From Bacillus taeanensis (GTDB lineage Bacteria > Bacillota > Bacilli > Bacillales > UBA6769): a stretch of 64,000 nt of DNA. The DNA lies in contig NZ_QOCW01000006.1 in assembly GCF_003318295.1 (NCBI RefSeq), forward strand, positions 1 through 64,000, written 5' to 3'. Positions 34,996 to 43,770 of this stretch are shown one piece after another (position 1 is the stretch's first letter; each line of letters begins with the position of its first letter). The position numbers and the translations under genes were made by a program. A model generated the notes under the pieces. It was not told where the DNA came from and ran no database searches. It worked only from the letters and a program-made list of their open reading frames with translations.

Positions 34996-35036
34996 AATAA
35001 ATCCCTCCACTTAATCAAAATTGGAAGAGATTTATT
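34996..35036. terminator. Bidirectional terminator
   Basis: AATAAATCCCTCCA (34996-35009) pairs with TGGAAGAGATTTATT (35022-35036) with one bulge, between converging genes. Confidence 0.7.
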
Positions 35037-35066
35037 GTGAGTACCCTATAGATAATCATTTTGTTT

Positions 35067-36185
35067 TTACCTTAAAATAGAATGATTTATTTTCCCCTGT
35101 AATTTTTCATAATAAAGCGCTGCATCAATCGGTAATTCTACTTTCTTGTTTAACCAAGAAGACAAGTAAATCGCATTTGCAATTTCTAGTGCTTTTATTC
35201 CCTCTTCACCTGGTGCGATTAACGGAGTACTATGTAAAATCGCATCTGTCCAGTTTTGGATAATCCCGATGTGGCCTAAGTTCTCACCAGTTATCGGAAT
35301 GTTAATTTTCCAACATTCCGGCTGTCCAAAATCACCTTTATAAGAAGCATTAAATTCGCGTTCTGATTGCGTTAAACGGTAAAATGTCAGCTCTTCATTT
35401 TCAACAACGATTTTCCCGCGGTCGCCTGCAATTTCAAACCGATTTGTGCCGGGCGCTTCGCCTGTTGATGTAATAAACACACCGGTCGCTCCGTTTTCAT
35501 ATTCTGCGTACGCTGTTACTTCATCTTCCACTTCAATATTATGATATTTGCCAATGCTGCAAAATGCTTGAATTCGCTTTGGCATAATCCCTGTCGTCCA
35601 CTGCCATAAATCTAATTGATGGGGAGCTTGATTTAATAATACACCACCGCCCTCCCCTTTCCATGTTGCTCGCCATTCACTTGAATCATAATAACTTTGT
35701 GAACGGTACCAATCTGTAATAATCCAATTTGTTCGTTTAATTTCACCTAATTCCCCTGATTGAATAAGACTGCGTACTTTTTGATAAAGGGGGTTTGTGC
35801 GCTGATTATACACAATCGAAAATACTTTCCCGCTTTCTTTTGCAGCCTGATTCATTTCAAGGACATTTTTCGTATAAACACCGGCTGGTTTTTCAACAAG
35901 AACATGCATATTTTTAGAAAAAGCGTTTACAGCGGTTTCTGGGTGAGTGTAATGTGGAGTCGCGATAATAACCGCATCAATATCTGCTTCATTAAAAAAG
36001 GCTTCTTCATCTTGAAACAACTTTATGGTGCCTGTTGTATGATTTTTTACCCATTCAAGCCGCTCTTTACTTCCGTCACAAACCGCTGTTACCTTTGCTC
36101 CGTTAATACGTCCTGTATTTAAATGAAGCACATGTAAGCTGCCCATATTGCCAATCCCTATAACGCCAACTTTCAGATCGTTCAT
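35067..36185 (-). CDS. Gfo/Idh/MocA-family sugar oxidoreductase 1
   Basis: The 372-residue protein has an N-terminal Rossmann fold (GVIGIGNMGSLHVLHL), the EKPAGVYTK motif whose Lys contributes to catalysis, and the conserved GGGVLLNQAPHQLDLWQW with the catalytic-region His. It is highly similar in motif order to the gene at 37213-38373 (both contain NWIITDWYR/NWIITTWWR and EWRATWKGEGGGVL/AWRATWEGEGGGVL), so the two are paralogues. Family members oxidise sugar hydroxyls with NAD(P); some, such as DgpA, oxidise C3 of glycosides. Start ATG at 36185 after GTGAGGCG. Last gene of the 35-40 kb operon. Confidence 0.87.
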   Translation of the reverse strand: MNDLKVGVIGIGNMGSLHVLHLNTGRINGAKVTAVCDGSKERLEWVKNHTTGTIKLFQDEEAFFNEADIDAVIIATPHYTHPETAVNAFSKNMHVLVEKPAGVYTKNVLEMNQAAKESGKVFSIVYNQRTNPLYQKVRSLIQSGELGEIKRTNWIITDWYRSQSYYDSSEWRATWKGEGGGVLLNQAPHQLDLWQWTTGIMPKRIQAFCSIGKYHNIEVEDEVTAYAEYENGATGVFITSTGEAPGTNRFEIAGDRGKIVVENEELTFYRLTQSEREFNASYKGDFGQPECWKINIPITGENLGHIGIIQNWTDAILHSTPLIAPGEEGIKALEIANAIYLSSWLNKKVELPIDAALYYEKLQGKINHSILR

Positions 36186-36239
36186 TGTTCTTCGCCTCAC
36201 AACTGTTATTGTCAATCATTAAACCATCAATTTAAACAT

Positions 36240-37100
36240 TTAAAACCAATCTTCATATCCGATTTTTCTTAAGTTTTCAGCAGAAAGCTTTAAACAATCA
36301 AACGGATCTCGTCCGTACGTATCATCCTGCTCTACTAAAAAATACTCTGCACCACTCTCAAGTCCTTCTTCAATAATGGCTTTCATATTTAGATTACCTT
36401 CACCAACTTCTGCAAATTCAATCGTATTGGTAAAAACACTATAGAATTTACCCATATCTTTAAAGTCAATATCACTTAAGTCCATCTGTCCAATACGATA
36501 GTCTTTAAGGTGTAACAATGAAACACGACCTCTGTATTGTTTGACAAATTCAACTGGATTTTCGCCGGCTCTTTGGATCCAATGAACATCTAACTCAAAA
36601 CCTAGCTTAGTAGTATTGTTTTTAATGATGTCCAATAAATATTCCCCGTCAAATTTTTGAAACTCAAGATGGTGAGTATGGTAATACAGCGCAATGCCAT
36701 GCTCAGCTAATCGCTCTGCCATACCTTCTGCCCGATCGATAAATTCGATAATTTTCTCTTTATCATCCATAATGTTAAGGGGCATCATGCCGATACGCAG
36801 AAAATAACAATCCAATGTTTTGCAATCGCTCACAATTTTGTCAAAATCACTCGTTAACGTTTCACCCGGCGCACCAGGAAGGATAGGATCTAAACCTGCA
36901 GATAGAGCAGCAATTTTGATATTAAAATCTGTGCTGGCTCTTTTTAATTCAGCTACATTTTCTGCAGTCATGGGAATTTGTGAGACTTCAACCGCATGAT
37001 AGCCAAGTTCATTTAGTTTTCTCATCGTTTCATAAACACCCAGCTCTTCAACTTTTCCTTTCAGCATCATCATTTGAACACCGATTTTACCTTTTTTCAC
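36240..37100 (-). CDS. Sugar phosphate isomerase/epimerase-like TIM barrel 1
   Basis: The 286-residue AP-endonuclease-2-type barrel has YYHTHHLEF, then GFELDVHWIQRAGENPVEFVKQYRGRVSLLHLKDYRI, EVGEGNLNMKAII and FLVEQDDTYGRDPFD. These supply the metal ligands Glu, Asp, His and Glu of the IolE/IolI/hexulose-epimerase superfamily. GTG start at 37100, 8 nt after GGAGG; the upstream ATG overlaps the RBS. It sits between the two Gfo/Idh genes. Inference: isomerase, epimerase or lyase acting on the keto-sugar they produce. No exact substrate can be given. Confidence 0.82.
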   Translation of the reverse strand: MKKGKIGVQMMMLKGKVEELGVYETMRKLNELGYHAVEVSQIPMTAENVAELKRASTDFNIKIAALSAGLDPILPGAPGETLTSDFDKIVSDCKTLDCYFLRIGMMPLNIMDDKEKIIEFIDRAEGMAERLAEHGIALYYHTHHLEFQKFDGEYLLDIIKNNTTKLGFELDVHWIQRAGENPVEFVKQYRGRVSLLHLKDYRIGQMDLSDIDFKDMGKFYSVFTNTIEFAEVGEGNLNMKAIIEEGLESGAEYFLVEQDDTYGRDPFDCLKLSAENLRKIGYEDWF

Positions 37101-37149
37101 GAACAAAACCTCCATTTTTTTGGATAACTGTAATCATAAAAAACACGTA

Positions 37150-37195
37150 GAGGCTGGTTTAATAGATTATGAGTCTATCAATTTTAGCCAGCCTC
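37150..37195 (-). terminator. Hairpin between cluster genes
   Basis: GAGGCTGG (37150-37157) pairs with CCAGCCTC (37188-37195), with a further inner stem. On the minus strand TACGTGTTTTTTATG follows. It probably reduces read-through from 37213-40142 into the two distal genes. Confidence 0.65.
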
Positions 37196-37212
37196 CAGTG
37201 AAATAGTTCACT

Positions 37213-38373
37213 TTACTTTTGAACAAGACTGCTTTTTTCTTCTGCAATTTTTTTATTTAATTCTGCTAAATATACCTCTTCATCAATTGGAAGCTCTACT
37301 TCTTTTCCTAACCAGCTTGATAGATGGATCGCGTTTGCTAGGGCAACACCGTGGATTCCGTCGCTTCCAGGTGCGATTAATGGTGTGCCATCAATGATAT
37401 TGGCCGCAAAGTTTTCCAAAACAGCGAAATGCTGCGCGCCCCACACACTTTCAAATTCAAGCTCTTCTTTTGTGTATATATCAGATACATCGCCGCCCAT
37501 GAAAATTTTCATCACATCCTGCATGCTCATCGAAGCGCTCATTTCAGATTCAGGCTTATGAAGACGTTTGATCGTAATTTTTTTGCTGTCTTCAACAATA
37601 ATCTTTCCTTTATCTCCTAAAATTTCAAAACGATCTGTACCAAGCACGTCATGTGTCGCAGTAATAAATACACCTGTTGCGCCATTACCGTAATCAAGCA
37701 ATGTTGTTACTTCATCCTCAACAGCGATATTTCGTTGATAACCATATTTAACATTTGAATACACTTTTTTAGGCATCCCGCAAATCCATTGCAGCAAATC
37801 AATTTGATGTGGTGCTTGGTTTACAAGGACACCACCGCCCTCACCTTCCCAAGTTGCCCGCCATGCACTTTGATCATAGTAACCTTGTGGTCTCCACCAT
37901 GTTGTAATAATCCAGTTTGTACGGCGTATCGCCCCGATTTCACCTTTATCAATAAGCTCTTTTAATGTTTGATAAAGCGGATTTGTGCGCTGGTTAAAGA
38001 AGATAGCAAATGTTAATTCTGATTTTGATGCTGCAAATTCATTTAATTCTTTTACCTGTTTTGTATAAACACCAGCTGGTTTTTCAACCAATGCATGAAT
38101 GTCTCTTTTTAACGCTTCTATTCCCATTTCTGGGTGCAGGTAATGCGGCACCGTTGTCACCACTGCGTCAATATGACCGCTCTCAAGCATATCGATATAA
38201 TTATCATAAAAAGGAACATCCGGATACTTCTCTGCACATAGTTTCTTTTTAGCTGGATCAATGTCACAAATGGCGCCAATCTCCATGTTGTTTACTTTTC
38301 CTTCTGAAATAAATTCAGCATAAGTTCCACCTTGAGCACCAAACCCAATAATACCTAATCTCACTTTTTTCAT
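37213..38373 (-). CDS. Gfo/Idh/MocA-family sugar oxidoreductase 2
   Basis: The 386-residue protein has Rossmann motif GIIGFGAQGGTYAEF, EKPAGVYTK, NQRTNPLYQTLKELIDKGEIG, GGGVLVNQAPHQIDLLQW and a C-terminal LIAPGSDGIHGVALANAIHLSSW. It is paralogous to 35067-36185 but carries an extra stretch near residues 285-315 (SEMSASMSMQDVMKIFMGG). It lies 2 bp after the TIM-barrel gene 38376-39263, so the two are translationally coupled. Confidence 0.87.
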   Translation of the reverse strand: MKKVRLGIIGFGAQGGTYAEFISEGKVNNMEIGAICDIDPAKKKLCAEKYPDVPFYDNYIDMLESGHIDAVVTTVPHYLHPEMGIEALKRDIHALVEKPAGVYTKQVKELNEFAASKSELTFAIFFNQRTNPLYQTLKELIDKGEIGAIRRTNWIITTWWRPQGYYDQSAWRATWEGEGGGVLVNQAPHQIDLLQWICGMPKKVYSNVKYGYQRNIAVEDEVTTLLDYGNGATGVFITATHDVLGTDRFEILGDKGKIIVEDSKKITIKRLHKPESEMSASMSMQDVMKIFMGGDVSDIYTKEELEFESVWGAQHFAVLENFAANIIDGTPLIAPGSDGIHGVALANAIHLSSWLGKEVELPIDEEVYLAELNKKIAEEKSSLVQK

Positions 38374-38375
38374 GA

Positions 38376-39263
38376 TTATTTCTCCTCACTTTCTATTCTT
38401 TCAATAATGTCGAGCAGAGCTTCATATTGAAGTTTATATCCGCCTGCACCATCAAGTCCTTTATTATCCCTAATCACTTCTTTGGCATCTTCAAGCTCTA
38501 AATCTTTTAAAGAGTCAAAGAGGACAAGATGCGGCTCTAGTGTTAAAAAGCCTTTGTAACCGGTTTTAATAAACTGTGAAAGAAGCTCTGGTATTTTTCC
38601 TTCTCCAGTTCCGCAAACAACATTTTGACTATCCGTTGAAACAGCATCTTTAATATGAAGATAAACAATCTCATTTCTTAATAGATAATAACAGCTTTGA
38701 GTATCTTCCCCGCACTGTACGAAGTTAGCGAAGTCAAAAATCCCTTTAAAGTTTGGCGAATTTACCTCTGTTAAGATTTCATAACAGCGTCTTGCAATAT
38801 CGCCGTAGATATCTTTTTCATTTTCGTGCACTAAAATCACATTGTATGCTTGTGCAATTTCAGCAAATTGTTTCAATTTACTAATAACTTCATCTTTATA
38901 ATGATCCGGATTTTCTCCCTTTGGAATATAAAAGCTGAAAATACGAATATAGTTACATGTTAATTCATTAGCAATTTGACAAAGCGTGTCCAACATTTCT
39001 TTTTGTTCTTGAAAACTTTCTTCATCATTAATAAAAATCTTACCGATCGGTGATCCAATTGAGGATACACTTACACCATATTGAGCTAATCGCGGTTGGA
39101 CGTTTTCTTTAATTTCTTCTAAGGAAAAATCTCCAATATTCTTCCCGTCAATACCGCGCAGTGAAATGTAATTCATCCCAAGCTTTGATACTACTTCAAG
39201 CTGGGTATTAAAATCAGATGAAATTTCATCTGAGAATCCAGAAATCTTTAAATCCCTATTCAT
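38376..39263 (-). CDS. Sugar phosphate isomerase/epimerase-like TIM barrel 2
   Basis: The 295-residue barrel has SGFSDEISSDFNTQLEVVSKLG, SIGSPIGKIFIN, YIRIFSFYIPKGENPDHYKDEVI, VLVHENEKDIYGD (Glu), IFDFANFVQCGED (Asp), YLHIKDA (His) and LTLEPHL (Glu). These are the metal ligands of the family. It is the free-standing homologue of residues 1-265 of the GMC fusion at 24252-26555. The start ATG at 39263 lies 11 nt after AAGGAGG; the upstream ATG at 39287 would place the RBS inside the gene. Confidence 0.84.
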   Translation of the reverse strand: MNRDLKISGFSDEISSDFNTQLEVVSKLGMNYISLRGIDGKNIGDFSLEEIKENVQPRLAQYGVSVSSIGSPIGKIFINDEESFQEQKEMLDTLCQIANELTCNYIRIFSFYIPKGENPDHYKDEVISKLKQFAEIAQAYNVILVHENEKDIYGDIARRCYEILTEVNSPNFKGIFDFANFVQCGEDTQSCYYLLRNEIVYLHIKDAVSTDSQNVVCGTGEGKIPELLSQFIKTGYKGFLTLEPHLVLFDSLKDLELEDAKEVIRDNKGLDGAGGYKLQYEALLDIIERIESEEK

Positions 39264-39293
39264 TAATTCAAAATCCTCCTTCAGCATACTTAT

Positions 39294-40142
39294 TTACATA
39301 TTTTCAAGACGTAAACGACGATACTCTTTTGCAGTCATGCCTACTTTTTCCCGAAAATAGCGGCTAAAATGAGCAGCGCTTTCAAACCCGCATTCGAAAG
39401 CAATATGATGTAAAGGCTTATCTGGCTCCATTTCAAGAGAATATTTAACTTGTGTTAACCGACAGGCCATCACATATTCCATAACCGTAAATCCTGTCAT
39501 TTCCTTAAATACATGTGAAACATAAGATTTACTTAAATTAAGCGCTTCCGAAATAAACGATAACGTCAATTTTTCACTATAATTATGCTGAATGTAAGCC
39601 GCAATATTTTCAGCATGCTTTATTTTTTCTGTTTTTTGATTTGGAATTTTTATAGATGTTATTTGGCCCAAGCGATGAACACTAATTAATACTTGCAGGA
39701 GCAGTACTTTCATTTCTGTTTCTCGATGCAGATTTTCTAGTTGGGATGATCTACTTACTTCAGCGAGACGACAAATCAATTCTTCCAGCCGTTTTGATTC
39801 ACCATTTTCATTCGTTCGAATTAAACAATGATGCAGTTTTTGAAAAGCTTCGATTAAATATAGACTATCTAATTCAACAAGAAGGCCTTTAATCCACTGC
39901 GGTGAAAAGTGAACAACACTTCGAATGTATTCACTATTTGGGTGAACGTTTGGCTTATGAAGCGTTAAACCATCCATCAACAAAAGATCACCCGGTTCTA
40001 AATCATAAATTTGATTATGAATTAAGTAGCGGCACGAACCAGCGTGAAAGAAATAAATTTCATATTCCTGATGTGAATGAAAATCAAAAGAGTATTCACC
40101 CTCTCCCTGCAGCCGGTAATTTACAAGCAAGGTGTCATTCAA
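39294..40142 (-). CDS. AraC-family regulator of the Gfo/Idh cluster
   Basis: The protein has a cupin-like N-terminus (FDFHSHQEYEIYFFHAGSCRYLIHNQIYDLEPGDLLLMDG, then THKP-like LHKPNVHP) and a double HTH (LTLSFISEALNLSKSYVSHVFKEMTGFTVMEYVMACRL and PLHHIAFECGFESAAHFSRYFREKVGMTAKEYR). I place the start at a TTG (40142) about 10 nt after TTGGAGGG, giving 282 residues; an upstream start at 40193 lacks an RBS. It is the first gene of the unit on the minus strand, 30 bp before the TIM-barrel gene, so it is autoregulated with its targets. Confidence 0.83.
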   Translation of the reverse strand: MNDTLLVNYRLQGEGEYSFDFHSHQEYEIYFFHAGSCRYLIHNQIYDLEPGDLLLMDGLTLHKPNVHPNSEYIRSVVHFSPQWIKGLLVELDSLYLIEAFQKLHHCLIRTNENGESKRLEELICRLAEVSRSSQLENLHRETEMKVLLLQVLISVHRLGQITSIKIPNQKTEKIKHAENIAAYIQHNYSEKLTLSFISEALNLSKSYVSHVFKEMTGFTVMEYVMACRLTQVKYSLEMEPDKPLHHIAFECGFESAAHFSRYFREKVGMTAKEYRRLRLENM

Positions 40143-40338
40143 ATGACTCAATCCCTCCAATGAAACTATTATTAGTTTATAATAAAGAAGCATTAATTTC
40201 GTTACCTGAAACTGTCTATAATTTATTAAAAATTGACTGAGAGTGCTTTCGTATAAATGAGCTTTTCGAAATAATAGTTGTACTTCATTTCAATTCTCAT
40301 ACCTTTATAACGTTTTTGTATATGACTAAAATGAAAAA

Positions 40339-40388
40339 GTGACTCTTATATGATGAGTTTTTATAAAAATTCATCATATAAGAGTCAC
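40339..40388 (-). terminator. Terminator of GPH symporter 2
   Basis: A perfect 18-bp stem, GTGACTCTTATATGATGA (40339-40356) and its complement (40371-40388), around a T/A-rich loop. It lies 27 bp after the symporter stop codon. Confidence 0.8.
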
Positions 40389-40415
40389 AATTTCCTTATC
40401 TAAGTTAATAATTAA

Positions 40416-41921
40416 TTATTTCGCTTTTTTGTCAGATGTTGGATTGATTGAAATTTGATTTTTTTCAGCAAGCATTTGTTTTACTTCAGATATTTCAGCT
40501 TGAATTTGTGCCATATATTGATCATCAAGCTTATAAAATTTCATTGAAATTAACGTTGCAATCCAGCCAAGCATTGGTATTCCTAACATAAAGAATAAAG
40601 ACATCGCAAATAAACTAGGTGTTAACGGTGTATCAACTTCTGGAAAGACTGTTTTAAATCCAATCATTGCGAGCATTAACCCTACAATTGTAGCTGCTAA
40701 AGATGAAATCATTTTATCAACAAACGAAAAAATTGTGCCAATCATCCCTGGTACATAACGACCGGTAATATGTGTTTCATAATCAGAAGTATCCGCTATC
40801 ATTGGAATAACTAAATTAGTTGTAAGGCCCATAAATGAAAGGCCTAATGTATAAAGTATTAGAAAAGCCATTGTTGTCATTCCTAAATTTGATAATGAAA
40901 TGACTGTCGGATCATTAATCACTAGGAAGAAAACAAGCAGCAGCGTAAAGGACAATAATGCTCCCCATGTTGCTCCAACAAACGTCTTTTTCAATCCTTT
41001 TTTTCGCGCAAAACCAACGCCTAAATAAGTGAAAATTAATGTAGGAATAATTGTAATCATCGATACAGTGCCGCTTAACGCATAATCACCTAATAAAATC
41101 CCGAAAAACATCACAGGTACAGCAGGCTGTCTTTGAACAGTTGATGCCAGTTTATCTGTTGCAGCTGCAATAACAAGCATTTGAAGAGGACGGTTTCTCT
41201 TAATAACCGGCCAATAATCACGCAAGCTTGTCTTCACCGATTTTTGCGCAAATCCGAAATATTCTGTTCGATCTTTTTCCCATAAAGCGATTACAGAAAG
41301 AGCGGTAAAAATCGCTCCTAAAATAATGATTACTGTCGTAAATTCACTAAAAAACCCTTCATTAAATCCGCCATATTTTGGCTGTAAATAGGACGCAACA
41401 TAAAACTGGCCGCCTACAAATAAAATCGTATTGTATGTTGCATCAAATGCAGAGAAAATTGGACGCTGCTTTGGATCGTTTGTCAAAACCGTTTGAGCGG
41501 CTTTCGTACAAGCAGTCTGAAAAGTATACCCAATAATATGAATCGCATACATTAAAATAAAAAATGGAAGACGGAATGACTCTGGAAGTTGGTGTGTAAC
41601 ATGAAACAATAGAAGAACGGATACGATTAGAATAACATTTCCAAGAATCATAAATGGTCTAAATTTACCAAATTTCGTATTTGTTTTATCAATAATAAAT
41701 CCAATTAGTGGATCTGTAAATCCATCTAATAAGCGCATTGCTGTTAATATAGCGCTAACCGTAACAACAGCTACTCCTGCAACACCTGTCGCGTAATACG
41801 AAATAAAAAACATGGCGAAAAAATAAAGATTACTTGCCGTGTTATTTAGAGCGAAAAAACCTATCTGCCATGTTTTTGATCTGTGTATGAAATCATTTTT
41901 TACTGGTTGTGCTGTCGACAT
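40416..41921 (-). CDS. GPH-family glycoside-cation symporter 2
   Basis: The 501-residue paralogue of the symporter at 12847-14349 has the same length, the same FGKFRPFMILGN and IADTSDYETHITGRYVPGMI motifs, and an almost identical C-terminal EISEVK(E/Q)ML(V/A)EKNQIS tail. It has its own promoter and the shared operator at 42161-42222. The upstream gene is an AraC regulator, which is divergent from a GH2 glycosidase, so the carried glycoside is probably the GH2 substrate. Confidence 0.88.
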   Translation of the reverse strand: MSTAQPVKNDFIHRSKTWQIGFFALNNTASNLYFFAMFFISYYATGVAGVAVVTVSAILTAMRLLDGFTDPLIGFIIDKTNTKFGKFRPFMILGNVILIVSVLLLFHVTHQLPESFRLPFFILMYAIHIIGYTFQTACTKAAQTVLTNDPKQRPIFSAFDATYNTILFVGGQFYVASYLQPKYGGFNEGFFSEFTTVIIILGAIFTALSVIALWEKDRTEYFGFAQKSVKTSLRDYWPVIKRNRPLQMLVIAAATDKLASTVQRQPAVPVMFFGILLGDYALSGTVSMITIIPTLIFTYLGVGFARKKGLKKTFVGATWGALLSFTLLLVFFLVINDPTVISLSNLGMTTMAFLILYTLGLSFMGLTTNLVIPMIADTSDYETHITGRYVPGMIGTIFSFVDKMISSLAATIVGLMLAMIGFKTVFPEVDTPLTPSLFAMSLFFMLGIPMLGWIATLISMKFYKLDDQYMAQIQAEISEVKQMLAEKNQISINPTSDKKAK

Positions 41922-41992
41922 ACTATCGCCTCTTTCCTATTAAAATGTCACTTTTTATTAATCCAATCTTTAAAATGTTTACACCCATCTTG

Positions 41993-42007
41993 TTGAAAAC
42001 GATATTA
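41993..42007 (+). promoter_or_regulatory. cre-like site in the symporter 2 leader
   Basis: TTGAAAACGATATTA matches WTGNAANCGNWNNCW with one mismatch (position 14). It is within the long leader between operator and start codon. Confidence 0.35.
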
Positions 42008-42160
42008 TATTTCTTTTATTAGGTTTCCTTGTTTAAGTTTTTTTATCATATTAAGTATACGATTTCACAACAATGCTGTATGACCCCTCTCTTTCTCCTT
42101 TCATAAGTAAACCTTTTCAAAAAACAAGTATGAAATGTAATAGTAATTTTCTTGCTTTTA

Positions 42161-42222
42161 TTAATTTGTTTACAAAACTAACTAATAGAACTTAGATTAA
42201 CACCCCTTTTCTATTTCGTCAA
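42161..42222 (-). promoter_or_regulatory. Promoter and shared palindromic operator, copy 3 (symporter 2)
   Basis: Minus strand: -35 TTGACG (42222-42217), 17-bp spacer, -10 TAATCT (42199-42194), then the operator TTAATTTGTTT (42161-42171), ACA, AAACTAACTAA (42175-42185). The start codon is 240 bp further on, a long leader with no other gene. The promoter lies between the AraC gene's stop and the symporter, so the symporter has its own control. Confidence 0.83.
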
Positions 42223-42335
42223 CAGGTGCTTTAATTTGTCATTGTCGCTCCCAATACTTACTTTTTATATCATAGAAGGAAAGAAAGCGTGTTATACCTC
42301 TTTCCCCCCTTAAATTCCTTTTGATCCTCTACTTT

Positions 42336-43571
42336 TCAATCATTTTTATTTTTCATGTATTGAGAAGGTGTTAATAATGTAAACTTTTTGAAAACCCTGC
42401 TAAAATAATTCAAGTCATTAAACCCAACCATAAAGGCAATGTCAGTAATCGATATATTTCCTCGTTGTAAATACAATTTTGCCTCTTCCACTCTTTTTTT
42501 ATTAATATAATCAATCATAGTCATATCTGTATCTTGTTTAAATTTACGGGAAAGATGTGAAGCATTGACATGTAAGTGTGCTGCAATCTCATTCAATGTT
42601 AATGGATTTTCTAGATTATACTCAATATAATCAACAGCCTTTTTTACAAGAGAACTATAATGACGTGTAGAAAATTGTTGTACAGCATCACAATATTCAT
42701 TCATTATCACTGTAACTAAATTTTTTAAATGCGGTAAATTCGGGGCTCTTTCAATTAAAATCGCAAATTTTTCTGAAATCTTATCAATATAAGCAGGATG
42801 AATGCCTCCTTTTTCTGCGGCTAACCTGCACAACGTATTTAGTACTAATAATAAGTTTTTAGCAGATCGGATCGGACTTTCTGGGATACGATCCGAAATG
42901 TTTATGATACTGTTTGCTTCTTTTGAAATACGCTCTACTTCCTCTTTATCTCCTTTTGAAATGGCGTTCATTAATTTTTTTTCATAGTGATATCTAATTT
43001 CAATTATATCTTTACTATCTGCAATATCTTTTTTTAACTGCTCTTTGTTTATGCTTGTTTGACTAATTTCAGAAGTAATTAATTGTGAATCAATATGCTT
43101 GTTAGAACACATATTAACAAGAAGATCACCGATACTGTTTGAATCATTGCTGCTTACAACTAATAAAGCTTTATAAAATTCTTGAAGCTGCTTACGTTCA
43201 CTAATAGGAAGCTTGTTTTTAGAAATTACATCACTTATAAATTCAACGCTGGGTAAAGTTGAAAGAAAAGGACCCATTATAATAGAGCCGTAAAAAGCTT
43301 GATTTTTCCATATCCCTGCTGCCACATACTCAAGGCCATAAGAATTGATATAGTAATAATAGCTGTAGGGAACATTTTTTCTTAACGTATCATTTATTGC
43401 CGTAAACTCATGATTAAGATGTTTTAATACTGCCGGGAGAGTATGACTAACAATCTGCAAAACAGCCTTTCCATCTCTATTGATTAAACGAACGTCCATT
43501 TTCGTTATAGTACTCAATATATTACATATTTTATTAAAATCTTTAAGATCAACTTGTAATTTTTCAGCCAT
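42336..43571 (-). CDS. AraC-family regulator divergent from GH2
   Basis: The 411-residue protein has an N-terminal sensor region (about 1-140; LQVDLKDFNKICNILSTITKMDVRLINRDGKAVLQI) that resembles a PocR/PAS-like ligand domain. A helical middle and a C-terminal double HTH follow (LTLNEIAAHLHVNASHLSRKFKQDTDMTMIDYINKKRV and ISITDIAFMVGFNDLNYFSRVFKKFTLLTPSQYMK). It is related over its second half to the regulator at 14855-16090. It probably activates the GH2 gene, perhaps through the direct repeats at 43655-43676. Confidence 0.87.
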   Translation of the reverse strand: MAEKLQVDLKDFNKICNILSTITKMDVRLINRDGKAVLQIVSHTLPAVLKHLNHEFTAINDTLRKNVPYSYYYYINSYGLEYVAAGIWKNQAFYGSIIMGPFLSTLPSVEFISDVISKNKLPISERKQLQEFYKALLVVSSNDSNSIGDLLVNMCSNKHIDSQLITSEISQTSINKEQLKKDIADSKDIIEIRYHYEKKLMNAISKGDKEEVERISKEANSIINISDRIPESPIRSAKNLLLVLNTLCRLAAEKGGIHPAYIDKISEKFAILIERAPNLPHLKNLVTVIMNEYCDAVQQFSTRHYSSLVKKAVDYIEYNLENPLTLNEIAAHLHVNASHLSRKFKQDTDMTMIDYINKKRVEEAKLYLQRGNISITDIAFMVGFNDLNYFSRVFKKFTLLTPSQYMKNKND

Positions 43572-43654
43572 AAAATCATCTTTCTCCCTCTTTGTTTTTT
43601 CTTATGCTTATTTTAATTTTAACAAAAAGCAATATATGTACTAATTAGGTCAAC

Positions 43655-43676
43655 ATAGTACGATCTTTAATAGTAC
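43655..43676 (+). promoter_or_regulatory. Direct repeat ATAGTAC in the GH2 promoter
   Basis: ATAGTAC occurs at 43655-43661 and 43670-43676 (15-bp period), with a related ATGTAC at 43636-43641. A TATAAT lies at 43680-43685, 17 bp downstream of no recognisable -35. This is the usual look of an AraC-activated promoter. Confidence 0.45.
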
Positions 43677-43770
43677 TACTATAATATAATCAAATTAAGC
43701 TTTCAAACAAACTTTACTAATTAAACTTGCAACCGCTTCATAAGCGAAAATATAACCTAGGAGGAGAACA

